The position numbers were made by a program, and so were the translations under genes. Below the pieces are notes generated by a model. It searched no databases and had not been told where the DNA came from. It saw nothing but the letters and a program-made list of their open reading frames with translations. A DNA stretch of 64,000 bases from Planococcus sp. APC 4015 (GTDB lineage Bacteria > Actinomycetota > Actinomycetes > Actinomycetales > Microbacteriaceae), in assembly GCA_030407505.1 (NCBI GenBank), contig JASDDH010000015.1:27909-91908 (forward strand). The letters are read 5' to 3'. This document shows positions 48,560 through 57,800 of the stretch, one piece after another (the first letter of the stretch is position 1; every line of letters starts with the position of its first letter).

Positions 48560-50103
48560 GTGGAGCACATGACGACGTCGACGACCTGGATGGCGCTGGA
48601 TGCGCTGGTGTCCGAGGTCGAGCAGGCTCGCGCGCTGGTCGCCGCAGCGCAGGCGCGCGAGGCCGAGGCGCTCGCTCGTGCCGTGGATCTCGTGCAGGTT
48701 CGGCGGGTAGACCGTCGGGCGGCAGGAGTGGCGTTCGGCAACGATCTGCCGCTCCGCGAAGTGTCGGCCGAGCTGGGTGCGGCGATGCGGGTCGGGGACC
48801 GCACCGTGCAGCGACGGATCGATGACGCGCACACCCTCGTCACGGGATTCCCGGCGACGCTCACCGCCTGGCGCGAGGGACGCATCGACCGCGGGCACGT
48901 GTCAGCGATCGTGGACGAGGGCGTCGTCATCGTCGACGAGACGCTTCGCGCACGATTCGAAGAGGCGGTTCTGACGGTCGCGGTGGTGGAATCCGCCGGC
49001 CGATTGCGACCGATCGCGCGGGTGGTTGCGGCGAGGATCGATCCCGATGCGGCGCAGCGCCGCCGGGTCGCGGCAGTGCGGAGCCGGGACGTGCGGGTGA
49101 TCGATCTGCCCGACAACCTCGCCCGACTCCAAGCCGACCTCGCCGCGCCCCTCGCGTACGGCATCCTGGACCGGATCAACCAGCTCTCTCGCACGGTGCA
49201 CGACGGCGAGAAGGATGAGCGGGGGCGCGACGTCGATGCGGCACGGTGTGCGGCGGGGCCGGATGCCGGCGAACGGGATGCTGCGCGACCGGATGCGGGC
49301 GACTCCGACCAGCTGGTTGTCGGGGGAACGGATGCCGCGCGCGACGCCGAACCGACGCCAGGGACCGCGACTTCGAGCGGCCAGGAATCGATGATCGTAC
49401 GGGGAGCGACGGGTCGGAGCTGCCCGCGATCCGCACTCTGTCAGAGATCCGCGCCGATGTGTTCGCCGATCTGCTGCTCACGTCCGCTCCGACCGGACAC
49501 CATGGTCCCGACGGGGCGCCGCTGACCGGCATCCGGGGTGAGATCCACCTCACCATCCCCGTCACCACCGCCGCCGGCATCGACGACGACCCCGCCCTGC
49601 TCACCGGCTACGGTCCGATCGACTCCCGCCTCGCACGTGAACTGCTCGCCGCGACCCCCACCTGGAATCGTGTCCTCCTCGACCTGCCCACCGGACTCCC
49701 CGTCGCCGTGGACCGCTACCGACCCTCTGCGGCGCTCCGCCGCTTCATCGAGCACCGAGACCAGCACTGCAGATTCCCCGGCTGCAGGGTCAAGCCCTGG
49801 CGATGCGACGCCGACCACACCATCGACTCCGCCCACGGCGGACCCACCAACCCCGGCAACCTCGCCACCCTCTGTCGCCGCCACCACACCCTCAAGCACG
49901 CCAGTCCCTGGCACGTGACCCAGCAGCGCGGCGGCCGCCTGGAATGGACCAGCCCCGCCGGGCGGACCCACACCGATCACCCGCCCGGAACCCTCCAGTT
50001 CGTTCCCGCGACCGATGTCCAGCAGCGCCGCGCGCGCTTACGCGAACCGTGGACCCTGCCCCCGGCATCCGACCTCCCCGCGCACGAGCGGCCGCCCTTC
50101 TGA
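48560..50103 (+). pseudogene. DUF222/HNH endonuclease (13E12 family), frameshifted
   Basis: Two frames together make one familiar protein. The first (48560 onwards, GTG start, or ATG 48569) encodes the DUF222 region: LVSEVEQARALVAAAQAREAE, LPLREVSAELGAAMRVGDRTVQRRI and HVSAIVDEG. The second frame, from about 49390 to 50103, has RTLSEIRADVFADLLLTS, the YRPSAALRRFIEHRD stretch and the HNH motif: CRFPGC, CDADHTIDSAHGG and NLATLCRRHH. The switch corresponds to one lost base (or two gained) in the Asp/Ala-rich linker near 49370-49400. Either half might be made, but a nuclease without its N-terminal domain is doubtful. The family is multicopy in actinobacteria; function uncertain. Confidence 0.8.
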
Positions 50104-50133
50104 CGGCCGGATCGGTAGGGGTTCAACGGCCGG

Positions 50134-51036
50134 TCATTCCCCGCCGATCCCGACAGCCTCGCCGCGCGTCCCCACGTCATCCAGCGTGTCGGCGATGAAT
50201 CCGGCCAAGGCGTCGGCGCCGAGGTGGTCTTCCGCGGTCACCGTCACGACAGCATCGCCCGAGAAGATCAGCATCTGACCGTACGCGCCGTGCAGCCTCC
50301 AGGCGGATCCGGGTCCGCCCCACCCGGCGAGCGCATAGCGGTCGTAGCCGGGGTTCATGCCGGCGACCACCCAGTCCGAGTGCATCGCATCGACCCAATC
50401 GCCTGAGACCAGCTGCGCGCCTTCCCACTGCCCGCGATCCCGGATCAGTCGTCCGATCCTCGCCAGCTCCTCGGTGCGCAGCGCGAGCCCGCTGCCCCCG
50501 ACGATCCAGCCCCCGGCAGAGCGTTCCCACTCGACGTCGGTGATCCCGAGCGGCGCGAAGAGCCGAGGCCGCAGGAACTCCACGACATCACCCACCTGCG
50601 CGGCGAGCGCGCGCATCGCCGTGTACGTGCTCGCGTTGGAGTACTGGAACACCCGCCTCTGGGACGGGCGCGAGAGGAACTCGGCCGCGAGGTCGGGCCA
50701 GTCGGTCATCATCGTCGCCGACCACGGCAGATCGATGCCGCTCGTCATCGTCAGCAGGCGGCGCAGGGTCACATCCCCGACGCCCTCGCCGAGCGTCATG
50801 TCGGGCAGATAGGTGCTCACGGGCTCGTCGAACGAGATCAGTCCCTCGTCGGCAGCGATGCCCGCCGCCAGAACGCAGACGCCCTTCGCCGCCGAATGGA
50901 TGTCTTCGCGCACGTCCGGAGCCCACCGATGCTGCGCGACATCGTCGCCGGCGAGCACATGCAGCCCGTGACCGACGAACCCCGACGCGCTCACCTCCGC
51001 CACGATGCGGTCACGGACGATCTGCGCGCGGGTCAT
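50134..51036 (-). CDS. Serine hydrolase, class C beta-lactamase fold
   Basis: 300 residues. SxxK motif SAAKGV near residue 47 (IHSAAKGVCVLA), Y-x-N motif FQYSNASTYTAM, TSGIDLPW loop and a late HGAYGQMLIF segment where the KTG-like motif sits as HGA. This suits esterase or peptidase-type members rather than true beta-lactamases. No signal peptide, so it is cytoplasmic. Start at 51036 is supported by CAGACT 6 nt upstream; the frame starting at 51255 is unsupported. Convergent with the HNH gene. Confidence 0.83.
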   Translation of the reverse strand: MTRAQIVRDRIVAEVSASGFVGHGLHVLAGDDVAQHRWAPDVREDIHSAAKGVCVLAAGIAADEGLISFDEPVSTYLPDMTLGEGVGDVTLRRLLTMTSGIDLPWSATMMTDWPDLAAEFLSRPSQRRVFQYSNASTYTAMRALAAQVGDVVEFLRPRLFAPLGITDVEWERSAGGWIVGGSGLALRTEELARIGRLIRDRGQWEGAQLVSGDWVDAMHSDWVVAGMNPGYDRYALAGWGGPGSAWRLHGAYGQMLIFSGDAVVTVTAEDHLGADALAGFIADTLDDVGTRGEAVGIGGE

Positions 51037-51083
51037 CCCTCCAGTCTGCCCGCCCCGATGTCTCCGACCCGCCCACGCCGATC

Positions 51084-51125
51084 CCACGCCCGAGTCGCCA
51101 CGCCCGAGTCGCCACGCCCGAGTCG
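51084..51125. repeat. Three tandem copies of a 14-bp unit
   Basis: CCACGCCCGAGTCG repeated exactly three times in the 220-bp gap between the serine hydrolase and pucR-like genes. No other function evident. Confidence 0.9.
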
Positions 51126-51138
51126 CTCCGACAACCGG

Positions 51139-51210
51139 GTGAGCTCGTTGCGCACGAGCGCTCCGCCCAAACACGCACGCGGACTGCGCACTCGTGGGTA
51201 CGAAGCTCAC
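51139..51210. repeat. Imperfect 25-bp inverted repeat
   Basis: Left arm starts GTGAGCTCGTTGCGCACGAG (51139); right arm ends TACGAAGCTCAC (51210), with a loop of about 25 nt. It lies at the 3' end of the PucR-type gene and may be its terminator, though it could equally be an operator. Confidence 0.45.
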
Positions 51211-51256
51211 TCGGGATGCTGCAGCCCTCAGGCGAACCGCCGCCGGACCGGCCACC

Positions 51257-52924
51257 TCACCGCCCGGCGGAACGCCTCACGAGAAGAGCGATGTGCAACG
51301 CAGTCTGGGTCTCGCCGTCGTCGAGGTCGGCGCCGAGCAGATCCTCGATGAGGGCGATGCGCTGATAGAACACCGAGCGCGACAGATGAGAGGCGGATGC
51401 CGCAGCGGTGCGGTTTCCGGGATGCGCGAGCATCGCCTCGAGGACGTCGAGCAGATCGCCGCCCCGGCCGAGGTCGTGCACGATGAGCGGCGCGAGCATC
51501 CGCTCTCCGTGCTCGATGATGCGGTGGTCGCCGCGCAGCGCCGAGACGAGCTGCACGAGAGGACGGTCCTCGGCTCGGCGGATCGTGGGCCCGCGCTCCC
51601 CGCGCCGCCGTCTTCCTCGCGCCAGGTCGACGGCCTCGTGCAGCGAGACGAGTGCGCCGTCGACGGCATCCGCCGCCTGCCCGATCGACAGGATGAGCCG
51701 GTCTCGCTCGTCGCCGACGTCGGCGAGCCCTCGTGCGAACGCGAGCGCCGCGTCGTCGTCGAGCACCGTGCCGGACGGCAGCGAGAGCAGGATCGTCACG
51801 GCGGGCGCGGCGACCCCCTCGGGCGCAGACCCGACGATGGCCCGCCCCCGCAGTGCTCGCGCCGCGACATCCGTCGCCTCGGCTGTGACCGCCGCCCCGG
51901 TCGCGACGATGCCGTACAGCGTCGCTCCGCGCAGCGGCAGTCCGGCCGCCTCCAGACGGGCGGCCGCGCCGCCGACACCGGCGAAACGCCCGGCGAGCAG
52001 ACCGTCCACGAGCCGTCGCCGGCTGATGCGACCCCACTCGTCCGCGTCGCCGTCGGCGAGCCGTCCCACGGCGAGTGCGATCGCCGCCTGCTCGAGCACG
52101 GCGGTGCGGCCGGCTGGATGATCGGGTCCGGGGAGCACGACGAGGTGGCCCCAGCGGATCCCGCGAGCCTCGACCGGGACCACGAGCCAATCCTCGGAGC
52201 CCGCCATCACCCCGCGCTCGCGCCGCTGGTCCGCACGGCGGTGAGCCGAGCGGGATCGCAGCTCCCATTCGGTGAACAGCTCCTCTTCGACGGCGAGCGG
52301 CACCTCGGCGGCGATCACTTCGTGCGCGCGGTTCTCGAGCACGACCGGCGCACCGAGCGTCTGCGCGAGCTGGTGCACGACGAAGTCGGCCGGCGAGCCG
52401 CGCAGGGCGAGCATGGTGAACCGCTCGCGCACCTCGTCGCGGGCGCGGAGGGCGTCGTTCTGGTCGGAGATGATGCGACTGTGGACCGCCTGGGTGAGCG
52501 TCACGAACTTCACCTCGCGGTGCAGCACGACCAGCGCGAGCCCCCGCTCGGCCGCCACCTCGACCACCTCGGCGGGGGCTGCCCGGTAGTGGGCGCCGAG
52601 TTCGAGCACGACACCGGCGACCCCGGCGTCGGCCAGACCGTGGGCGAACGACCGGAGCTCGTCGCCGGCGATCGGCCACGACGACCCCGTCGTCAGCAGC
52701 AGCTCCCCGCCGTCGAGCAGCCGCGCCACTCCGGCGCTGTCCGACAGATGCAGCCAGCGCACCCTCGCGTCGAGCGCGGCATCGCCGACGAGGACTTCGG
52801 GCAGCCCTTCGCCGACAGCCTCGACGGCGAGCACCTCGCGTACGGTCGGCAGGGTCTCGTGGGCGGGACGCACGGTCGGACGATCCGTCTGGCCGGTGCG
52901 GACCTCGCGACGTTCGGGCGTCAT
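51257..52924 (-). CDS. PucR family transcriptional regulator
   Basis: 555 residues. N-terminal PucR domain (LPTVREVLAVEAVGEGLPEVLVGDA, VARLLDGGELLLTTG, AGVVLELG), a GGDEF-like middle (GERDRLILSIGQAADAVDGALVSLHEA) and the C-terminal PucR HTH (HPGNRTAAASASHLSRSVFYQRIALIEDLLG). PucR activators sense intermediates of purine, pyrimidine, hydantoin, GABA or amine catabolism. No catabolic gene is adjacent; the candidates in this window are the island at 14-24.5 kb and the polyamine operon. It lies 60 bp downstream of the SUMF1-like gene in the same direction. Confidence 0.87.
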   Translation of the reverse strand: MTPERREVRTGQTDRPTVRPAHETLPTVREVLAVEAVGEGLPEVLVGDAALDARVRWLHLSDSAGVARLLDGGELLLTTGSSWPIAGDELRSFAHGLADAGVAGVVLELGAHYRAAPAEVVEVAAERGLALVVLHREVKFVTLTQAVHSRIISDQNDALRARDEVRERFTMLALRGSPADFVVHQLAQTLGAPVVLENRAHEVIAAEVPLAVEEELFTEWELRSRSAHRRADQRRERGVMAGSEDWLVVPVEARGIRWGHLVVLPGPDHPAGRTAVLEQAAIALAVGRLADGDADEWGRISRRRLVDGLLAGRFAGVGGAAARLEAAGLPLRGATLYGIVATGAAVTAEATDVAARALRGRAIVGSAPEGVAAPAVTILLSLPSGTVLDDDAALAFARGLADVGDERDRLILSIGQAADAVDGALVSLHEAVDLARGRRRRGERGPTIRRAEDRPLVQLVSALRGDHRIIEHGERMLAPLIVHDLGRGGDLLDVLEAMLAHPGNRTAAASASHLSRSVFYQRIALIEDLLGADLDDGETQTALHIALLVRRSAGR

Positions 52925-52984
52925 GGGGCCCCTCTCTACGGTGATTCGGGGACGAACCTCAGCCTAGACGAATCGTCCGGAGCC

Positions 52985-53728
52985 TCAACGCCTCGGTGTC
53001 CACCCCGACGGCAGCGGGCCGTCGAACGCGGCTCGCTCGCGATCGACCTGCGCCGACCACCCTTGCGCGGCATCCACCCCGTCGACGGCGCCGCGCGCGA
53101 AACGCATGCCGACGTCGTCGTGATGCATGCGTGGCGATCCCCCGCGACGCGTCGATGCGCGCACACTCCACGCGTCGTCGGCGAACCCGCCGCCGCGGAA
53201 CACCCGATAGGCGTCGTACCGGGCCGGATCCAGCAGATCCCAGCACCATTCCCACACGTTGCCGAGAGTGTCGAAGAGCCCGAAGAGATTCGGATGCTTC
53301 CCGCCGATGTCCTGCGGTGCGCCCACCCCGTCGGCGCTCGTCCACGCGACGTCGGCGAGCGGTCCGTAGTGGGGCCCGGTCGACCCCGCCCGGCACGCGT
53401 ACTCCCACTCCGCCTCGGTGGGCAGGCGATAGCCGTCGGAGTCGACGTGCCAGGTGACGTCTTCCCCGTCGAAGGTGTACGCGGGATCGATGCCCTCCCA
53501 CTCGGATGCCGCGTTGCACGCGCGCACCGCGCGCTGCCAGCTGACTCCGACCGCCGGGCGTCGCGGGTGGCTCGCGGCCTCGCCGAGGAGTTCGGCCAGC
53601 TGCGCCTCGGTGACCGGGAATGCGCCGATCTCGAACGGCTGCAGTCGCACCTCCCGTCGCGTCTTGCGGCGCGCGTCGTGCAGCGTGACGGTCCCCGCGG
53701 GGATCGCAGCCAGCTCGATGTCTTCCAC
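52985..53728 (-). CDS. SUMF1/FGE-fold protein lacking the catalytic cysteines
   Basis: 247 residues from GTG 53728 (GATACT 6 nt upstream). The formylglycine-generating-enzyme fold is clear: FEIGAFPVTEAQLAEL, YRLPTEAEWEYACRAG, LFGLFDTLGNVWEWCWDL and RVFRGGGFADDAWSVRAS, with the C-terminal VGMRFAR. In active FGE the Gly-Gly-Ser segment is followed by two cysteines; here the region reads GGGFADDAWSV and no Cys is present, so it should not oxidise sulfatase cysteines. No sulfatase gene is nearby. It may be a non-catalytic C-type-lectin-like binder or a different oxygenase. Cytosolic; no signal peptide. Confidence 0.85.
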   Translation of the reverse strand: MEDIELAAIPAGTVTLHDARRKTRREVRLQPFEIGAFPVTEAQLAELLGEAASHPRRPAVGVSWQRAVRACNAASEWEGIDPAYTFDGEDVTWHVDSDGYRLPTEAEWEYACRAGSTGPHYGPLADVAWTSADGVGAPQDIGGKHPNLFGLFDTLGNVWEWCWDLLDPARYDAYRVFRGGGFADDAWSVRASTRRGGSPRMHHDDVGMRFARGAVDGVDAAQGWSAQVDRERAAFDGPLPSGWTPRR

Positions 53729-53935
53729 CGCGGAAGTATCGCACGCGATCCGCGTGGATCCCGGGGGCCCCCGAGGCAATCCATCCGGGCTTCGCCGACG
53801 AAGAGAAGGCACAGAGGCACCCCGCCCCGCGCAGGAAAAAGTTCGGAACTGCATCCATCCGATGCGCGGGAATGGAATTGCACTGCGTGTGGTTATTCCA
53901 ATGCTCGGCCCCATCGGGGGCCGTTGGAGGGGATC

Positions 53936-54343
53936 GTGGGCAAGAACTACGTCGACATCGAGAACGACCGCGGCGAAATGCTGCGTTACCGTAAGCACGT
54001 CAACGGCCGGGGGCTCGTCGCGCATGGCGCGAAGGTTCACCCGACTGCCGTCGTCGATGCCGGAGCGTACGTCGAACCGGGTGTCCAGATCGCCGCGGGC
54101 GCGCACATCGGGCGCGGCGTGTGGGTCGAATCCGATGCCGTGATCGGTCAGGACGTCGACATCTCGCCACTGGCACACATCGGCTCGGGCGCCGCCATCG
54201 GCGCGGGTGCCAAGATCGGCATCCGCACGCAGGTCGGCAACCGCGCCCAAGTGGCCGTCGGCTCGCTGATCGGCGACAACGAGACCATCAACGACGGCGA
54301 GCGCGTCGCGACCGACCGTCGCGGCCTGCGTCTGGCCGCTTGA
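53936..54343 (+). CDS. Left-handed beta-helix (hexapeptide-repeat) protein
   Basis: 135 residues from GTG 53936, with GGAGG 5 nt upstream. After MGKNYVDIENDRGEMLRYRK the chain is a continuous hexapeptide repeat (HPTAVVDAGAYVEPGVQIAA, GAHIGRGVWVESDAVIG, IGSGAAIGAGAKIGI), as in acyl- and acetyltransferases of the LpxA/DapD type. No N-terminal catalytic domain and no clear acyl-CoA-binding C-terminus, so the enzyme role is doubtful. A longer frame to 51194 is a GC artefact. The 207-bp upstream gap has no recognisable promoter beyond an AT-richer patch around 53830-53900. Confidence 0.7.
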   Translation: MGKNYVDIENDRGEMLRYRKHVNGRGLVAHGAKVHPTAVVDAGAYVEPGVQIAAGAHIGRGVWVESDAVIGQDVDISPLAHIGSGAAIGAGAKIGIRTQVGNRAQVAVGSLIGDNETINDGERVATDRRGLRLAA

Positions 54344-54361
54344 GCGAGGGACGCCTCTGAT

Positions 54362-54787
54362 CTAATCGCCGACGTCCACCGTGCTCCACACGACGTCGGC
54401 GACGCACAGCGAGTCCTGTTCCCCCCGGTAGAAGACGTCTCCGGGGAACACCTCGCCGTCGACGGCTCTGTCGCCCGGGAGTGAGAGGTTGATGTTCCAG
54501 GTCGGCTCGAGCGCGGCCTGGTCGGGCCAGTACTCGCCCGTGAACCGCTCGGGCTCCTCGGAGGACAGTCGCTGCCACCGGTCGGGGGATCCGAGGTCGG
54601 GGCGCGTGCCCGGGCAGATGAGCGACTCGGCGTCTCCCGACGCGGCGGCTTCGATCAGCTGATCCGTCGCCGCGATGACCGCCCCGCCGTCGGCACCCCA
54701 CAGCAGGGTGTCCACCGAGCATCCGCACAGGGCGGCCGCCAGGAGCAGGACGACGGAGGCGCGACCGGCACGGGTTCGAGAGATCAT
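54362..54787 (-). CDS. Small lipoprotein
   Basis: 141 residues from ATG 54787, chosen because GAAAGGATT lies 8 nt upstream. N-terminal signal and lipobox LAAALCGC-SVD, so it is probably lipid-anchored on the outer side of the membrane. The rest has two further cysteines (SLICPG and SLCVADV) that could form a disulfide, and otherwise unremarkable sequence. Unknown function. It is the last gene in the direction of the giant membrane protein gene and could be cotranscribed with it (gap 22 bp). Confidence 0.75.
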   Translation of the reverse strand: MISRTRAGRASVVLLLAAALCGCSVDTLLWGADGGAVIAATDQLIEAAASGDAESLICPGTRPDLGSPDRWQRLSSEEPERFTGEYWPDQAALEPTWNINLSLPGDRAVDGEVFPGDVFYRGEQDSLCVADVVWSTVDVGD

Positions 54788-54809
54788 GTGAGAATCCTTT
54801 CCGTCCACG

Positions 54810-57800
54810 TCAGTTCAGGTCTTTCAGCCGGGCGGTGATGCCGGCTTCTTCGCCCGCGCGCCGCTCGTAGGTCACGGCGATGATGAGCAGCACGGCGCCG
54901 ACGACGGCGAGCGTGATCCACCACGGCATCGACTCGATCCCACGACCGATCTGGACGGCGAACGCGAACACGTTCTCGATGGGTAGGACGACGACGCCGA
55001 TCAGGAACGGGGCGGCCAGCCGCCGCGCGGCGCCCACGAGGATCGCCAGCAGCGCCAGGACGATGACGAGGATTGCGCGCCACGTGAGCGGATCGGTGAA
55101 CGTCGCCACGATCGACGCGCTCATCATCACGACGAGGCCGGGCGCGAGCAGCGGCCACGAACCGACCCATCTCGCGGGCCATGCCGTGAGCGACCGGATG
55201 CCGGGGGCCGCGGGATCCGCCGGCGGCGCGGCGCGAAGCGCGAAGACGCCCGCGATCAGCAGCGCCGCACCGAGCGGGAGTGAGAACCACTCCACGCGCA
55301 GTTCGCGGGGGCTCCACGCCACCACACCGGTGGCGAACGCGAGCGCGAACACGAACCACACGGGCGGCAAGGCCGTGCGACCCCGCACGGCGCAGGCCGC
55401 GATGACCACCATCGCGACCAGGAAGGCGAGCATGAGCGCCCACATCGTCCAGATGGTCGGCCAGTAGCGTTCGATCGCCGTCCATGTGCCGACGGCGACG
55501 TAGGCGAAAGCGGGCGCCGCCGTCCACCGGGAGCGCTCCAGCCGCCCGCCGGGAACCGCCGCGCGGCGCAGTCCGCGTGCGGCGAGCAGTGCAGGCGCGG
55601 CACCCGCGACCGAGATCCCGAGGCACAGCAGCACGAGCGATGCCCCGGCCGGAGGCACATCGAGCCCGAGCCCGAAACGCACGCCCCCCGCCGCACCCGC
55701 GGCTCCGGCGATCATCGCAGCGCCGAGAGTGGCCGGCGCGAGCGAGCGCAGCGGCCCCCGCAGCACCCACCGGGAGACCGCGACCAGCACCCACGCCGCC
55801 CCGACGAGCGCGAACGCGCGGGCCGATGGCCCCACCAGCGCGGCGAGGACCAGCGCCGGCACGACGGCGGCCAGCAGGCCCGCCCCATACAGGGGAAGCG
55901 ATCGCGTTTCGCGCGCGGTCAGCACCGCCCCGACGACCATGGCGCTGAGCGCCGGCGGCAGCACGTAGGCCTCGACGAGACCCACCGAGGCGATGCCCCA
56001 CGCGCACCAGACGACACCGGTGAACGCCGCGCCCGCGAGCCACCAGCCGTACTTCCGCGAGCCCCACAGCCCGGTCGCGATGCCGCCGACTCCGACGATC
56101 GCCAGCACCAGCAGCGATGTGCCGAGCCCGGCAGCCTCGCGCACGAGGGCGAGCCCCACGGCGATCGCGGCGGTCAGCAGCGTCGACGCCTCGATCGCGA
56201 GCCGCGCGAGGGCGGCATCCTTCTCCCCCACGCGCGCGGCGAGCACGGAGGACACGAGCGGGCCGCACGGCAGCACGACGGCGACGACGGCGGCGATGAT
56301 CGGGAGGACGACCGGCGAGCCGCTGCCCGGCAGCACCTGGGCGCCGAGGCACACGGCCACGACCGCTACCGACGGCACGAGGATCGCCGCCGCGGCCAGG
56401 CGCAGGGGCGCGACGAGTCCGGGCCGGCGGGTCGCGACGAGAGCGAGCGCCAGCGCGAAGATGAGCGAGGTCGACAGTGCCGTCCAGCCGCTGCGCTCGA
56501 AGAGCACCTGGGCGACGCCGAGCAGGAAGGGCACCGACGTCACGACGAGCACGGCGTACCAGGCGCGCACCCGCACGAACGGGGCGAAGGTCGCGGCGAT
56601 GGCCGTGACCGCTCCGGCCGACGTCGTGAGGCACAGCTGCGCGACGCCGGTGACCCCGGCGAGCGACAGCGCCGTCGCGAACACCGCGAGCGCATACGCG
56701 TACCCGGCGGCGACGTGCGCGAACCGGACTCGAGCGGGCAGCGCGAGCGCGAGCGCACCGATCACGACGACGACGGCGGCGCCGACGGTCACGGCGAGCG
56801 CGGCATCCCGCCACGACAGGATCGCCGCGAACAGCACCAGCAGATGCGCACCCGCCACGGTCGGAGCCCGCAGAGCGAGCGGCCGCAGCCGCGGCGTCCG
56901 CACGACGGCGACGCTCAGCGTCGCTGCGACGACGAGACCGATCGCGATGCGCCCGCCGACGGCGATCGAAGGAACGGTCAGGAGTGTGAGGACGGCGAGC
57001 AGGGCGTACCAGAGGCCGAGGTAGCCGACCCAGCGGGTTCCGAGGGGTGCGGGCGCACCTTCTGCGGGGGCGGGTGACGGATGCCGCCGCTCGCGCAGCA
57101 CCGCGAACACGACGAGTCCGACAGCGAGGGCGGCGAGCCCCAGCACGACGGCGACGGCGAACACCGGCTCGGCGAGCGCGTCACTGTCGTCGCGCAGGAC
57201 CGTCGAGCCGCCGAGCAGCAGGGCGATCACGGTCGGCGGGACCGCCGCGACGCCCATCACGACCACCGCGCCGACCGCGAGCACGCCGCGGTCCACCGAA
57301 CGCGGCAGAGGCGCGAGGACGCCGACGACGACGGCACCGATCACGGCCGCCGCCGGGACGATCGCGAGCCACCAGGCCTCCCAGACGACCGGCGGCAGCA
57401 CGGCCGGTGTCAGCAGGACGATCGCGGCCGTCATCCACACGCCCGCGATGAGACTCCACAGTCCGCGGGCGGGATGCCGCGTCGAGAACGCCGCCAGCAC
57501 ACCCGCGCCGGCCAGAACGCCGCTCAGCGAGAGCGCGACCGCCTCGGCGGGCAACGCGCCCCACAGCAGACCCTGCACGGGTGCGACCACGACGGCGAGC
57601 ACCTGCACGACGGTGAGCGTCGCGCGCTCGGCGCGCAGGGAGCCGCCGATGATCAGCCCGAAGCGCGGGGTGAGCGAAATCAGACCGAAGGGGGCCACGG
57701 CGACGCCGAGGTGCCCGAGCACGGGCGCGTCTGCGGCGTAGCCGATCATCGCGGGCACCACGGCGAGCGCGACCAGCGCGCTCCACAGCCACACCCGCAC

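Noticed and set aside
51194..54343. 1049-codon open frame on the plus strand
   Set aside because: It runs antisense to pucR and the SUMF1-like gene; only the last 135 codons form a recognisable protein.
54784..56814. 676-codon minus-strand frame overlapping the giant membrane protein
   Set aside because: Arg/Ala-rich shadow without hydrophobic pattern; the SCO7613-like frame on the same strand explains the region.
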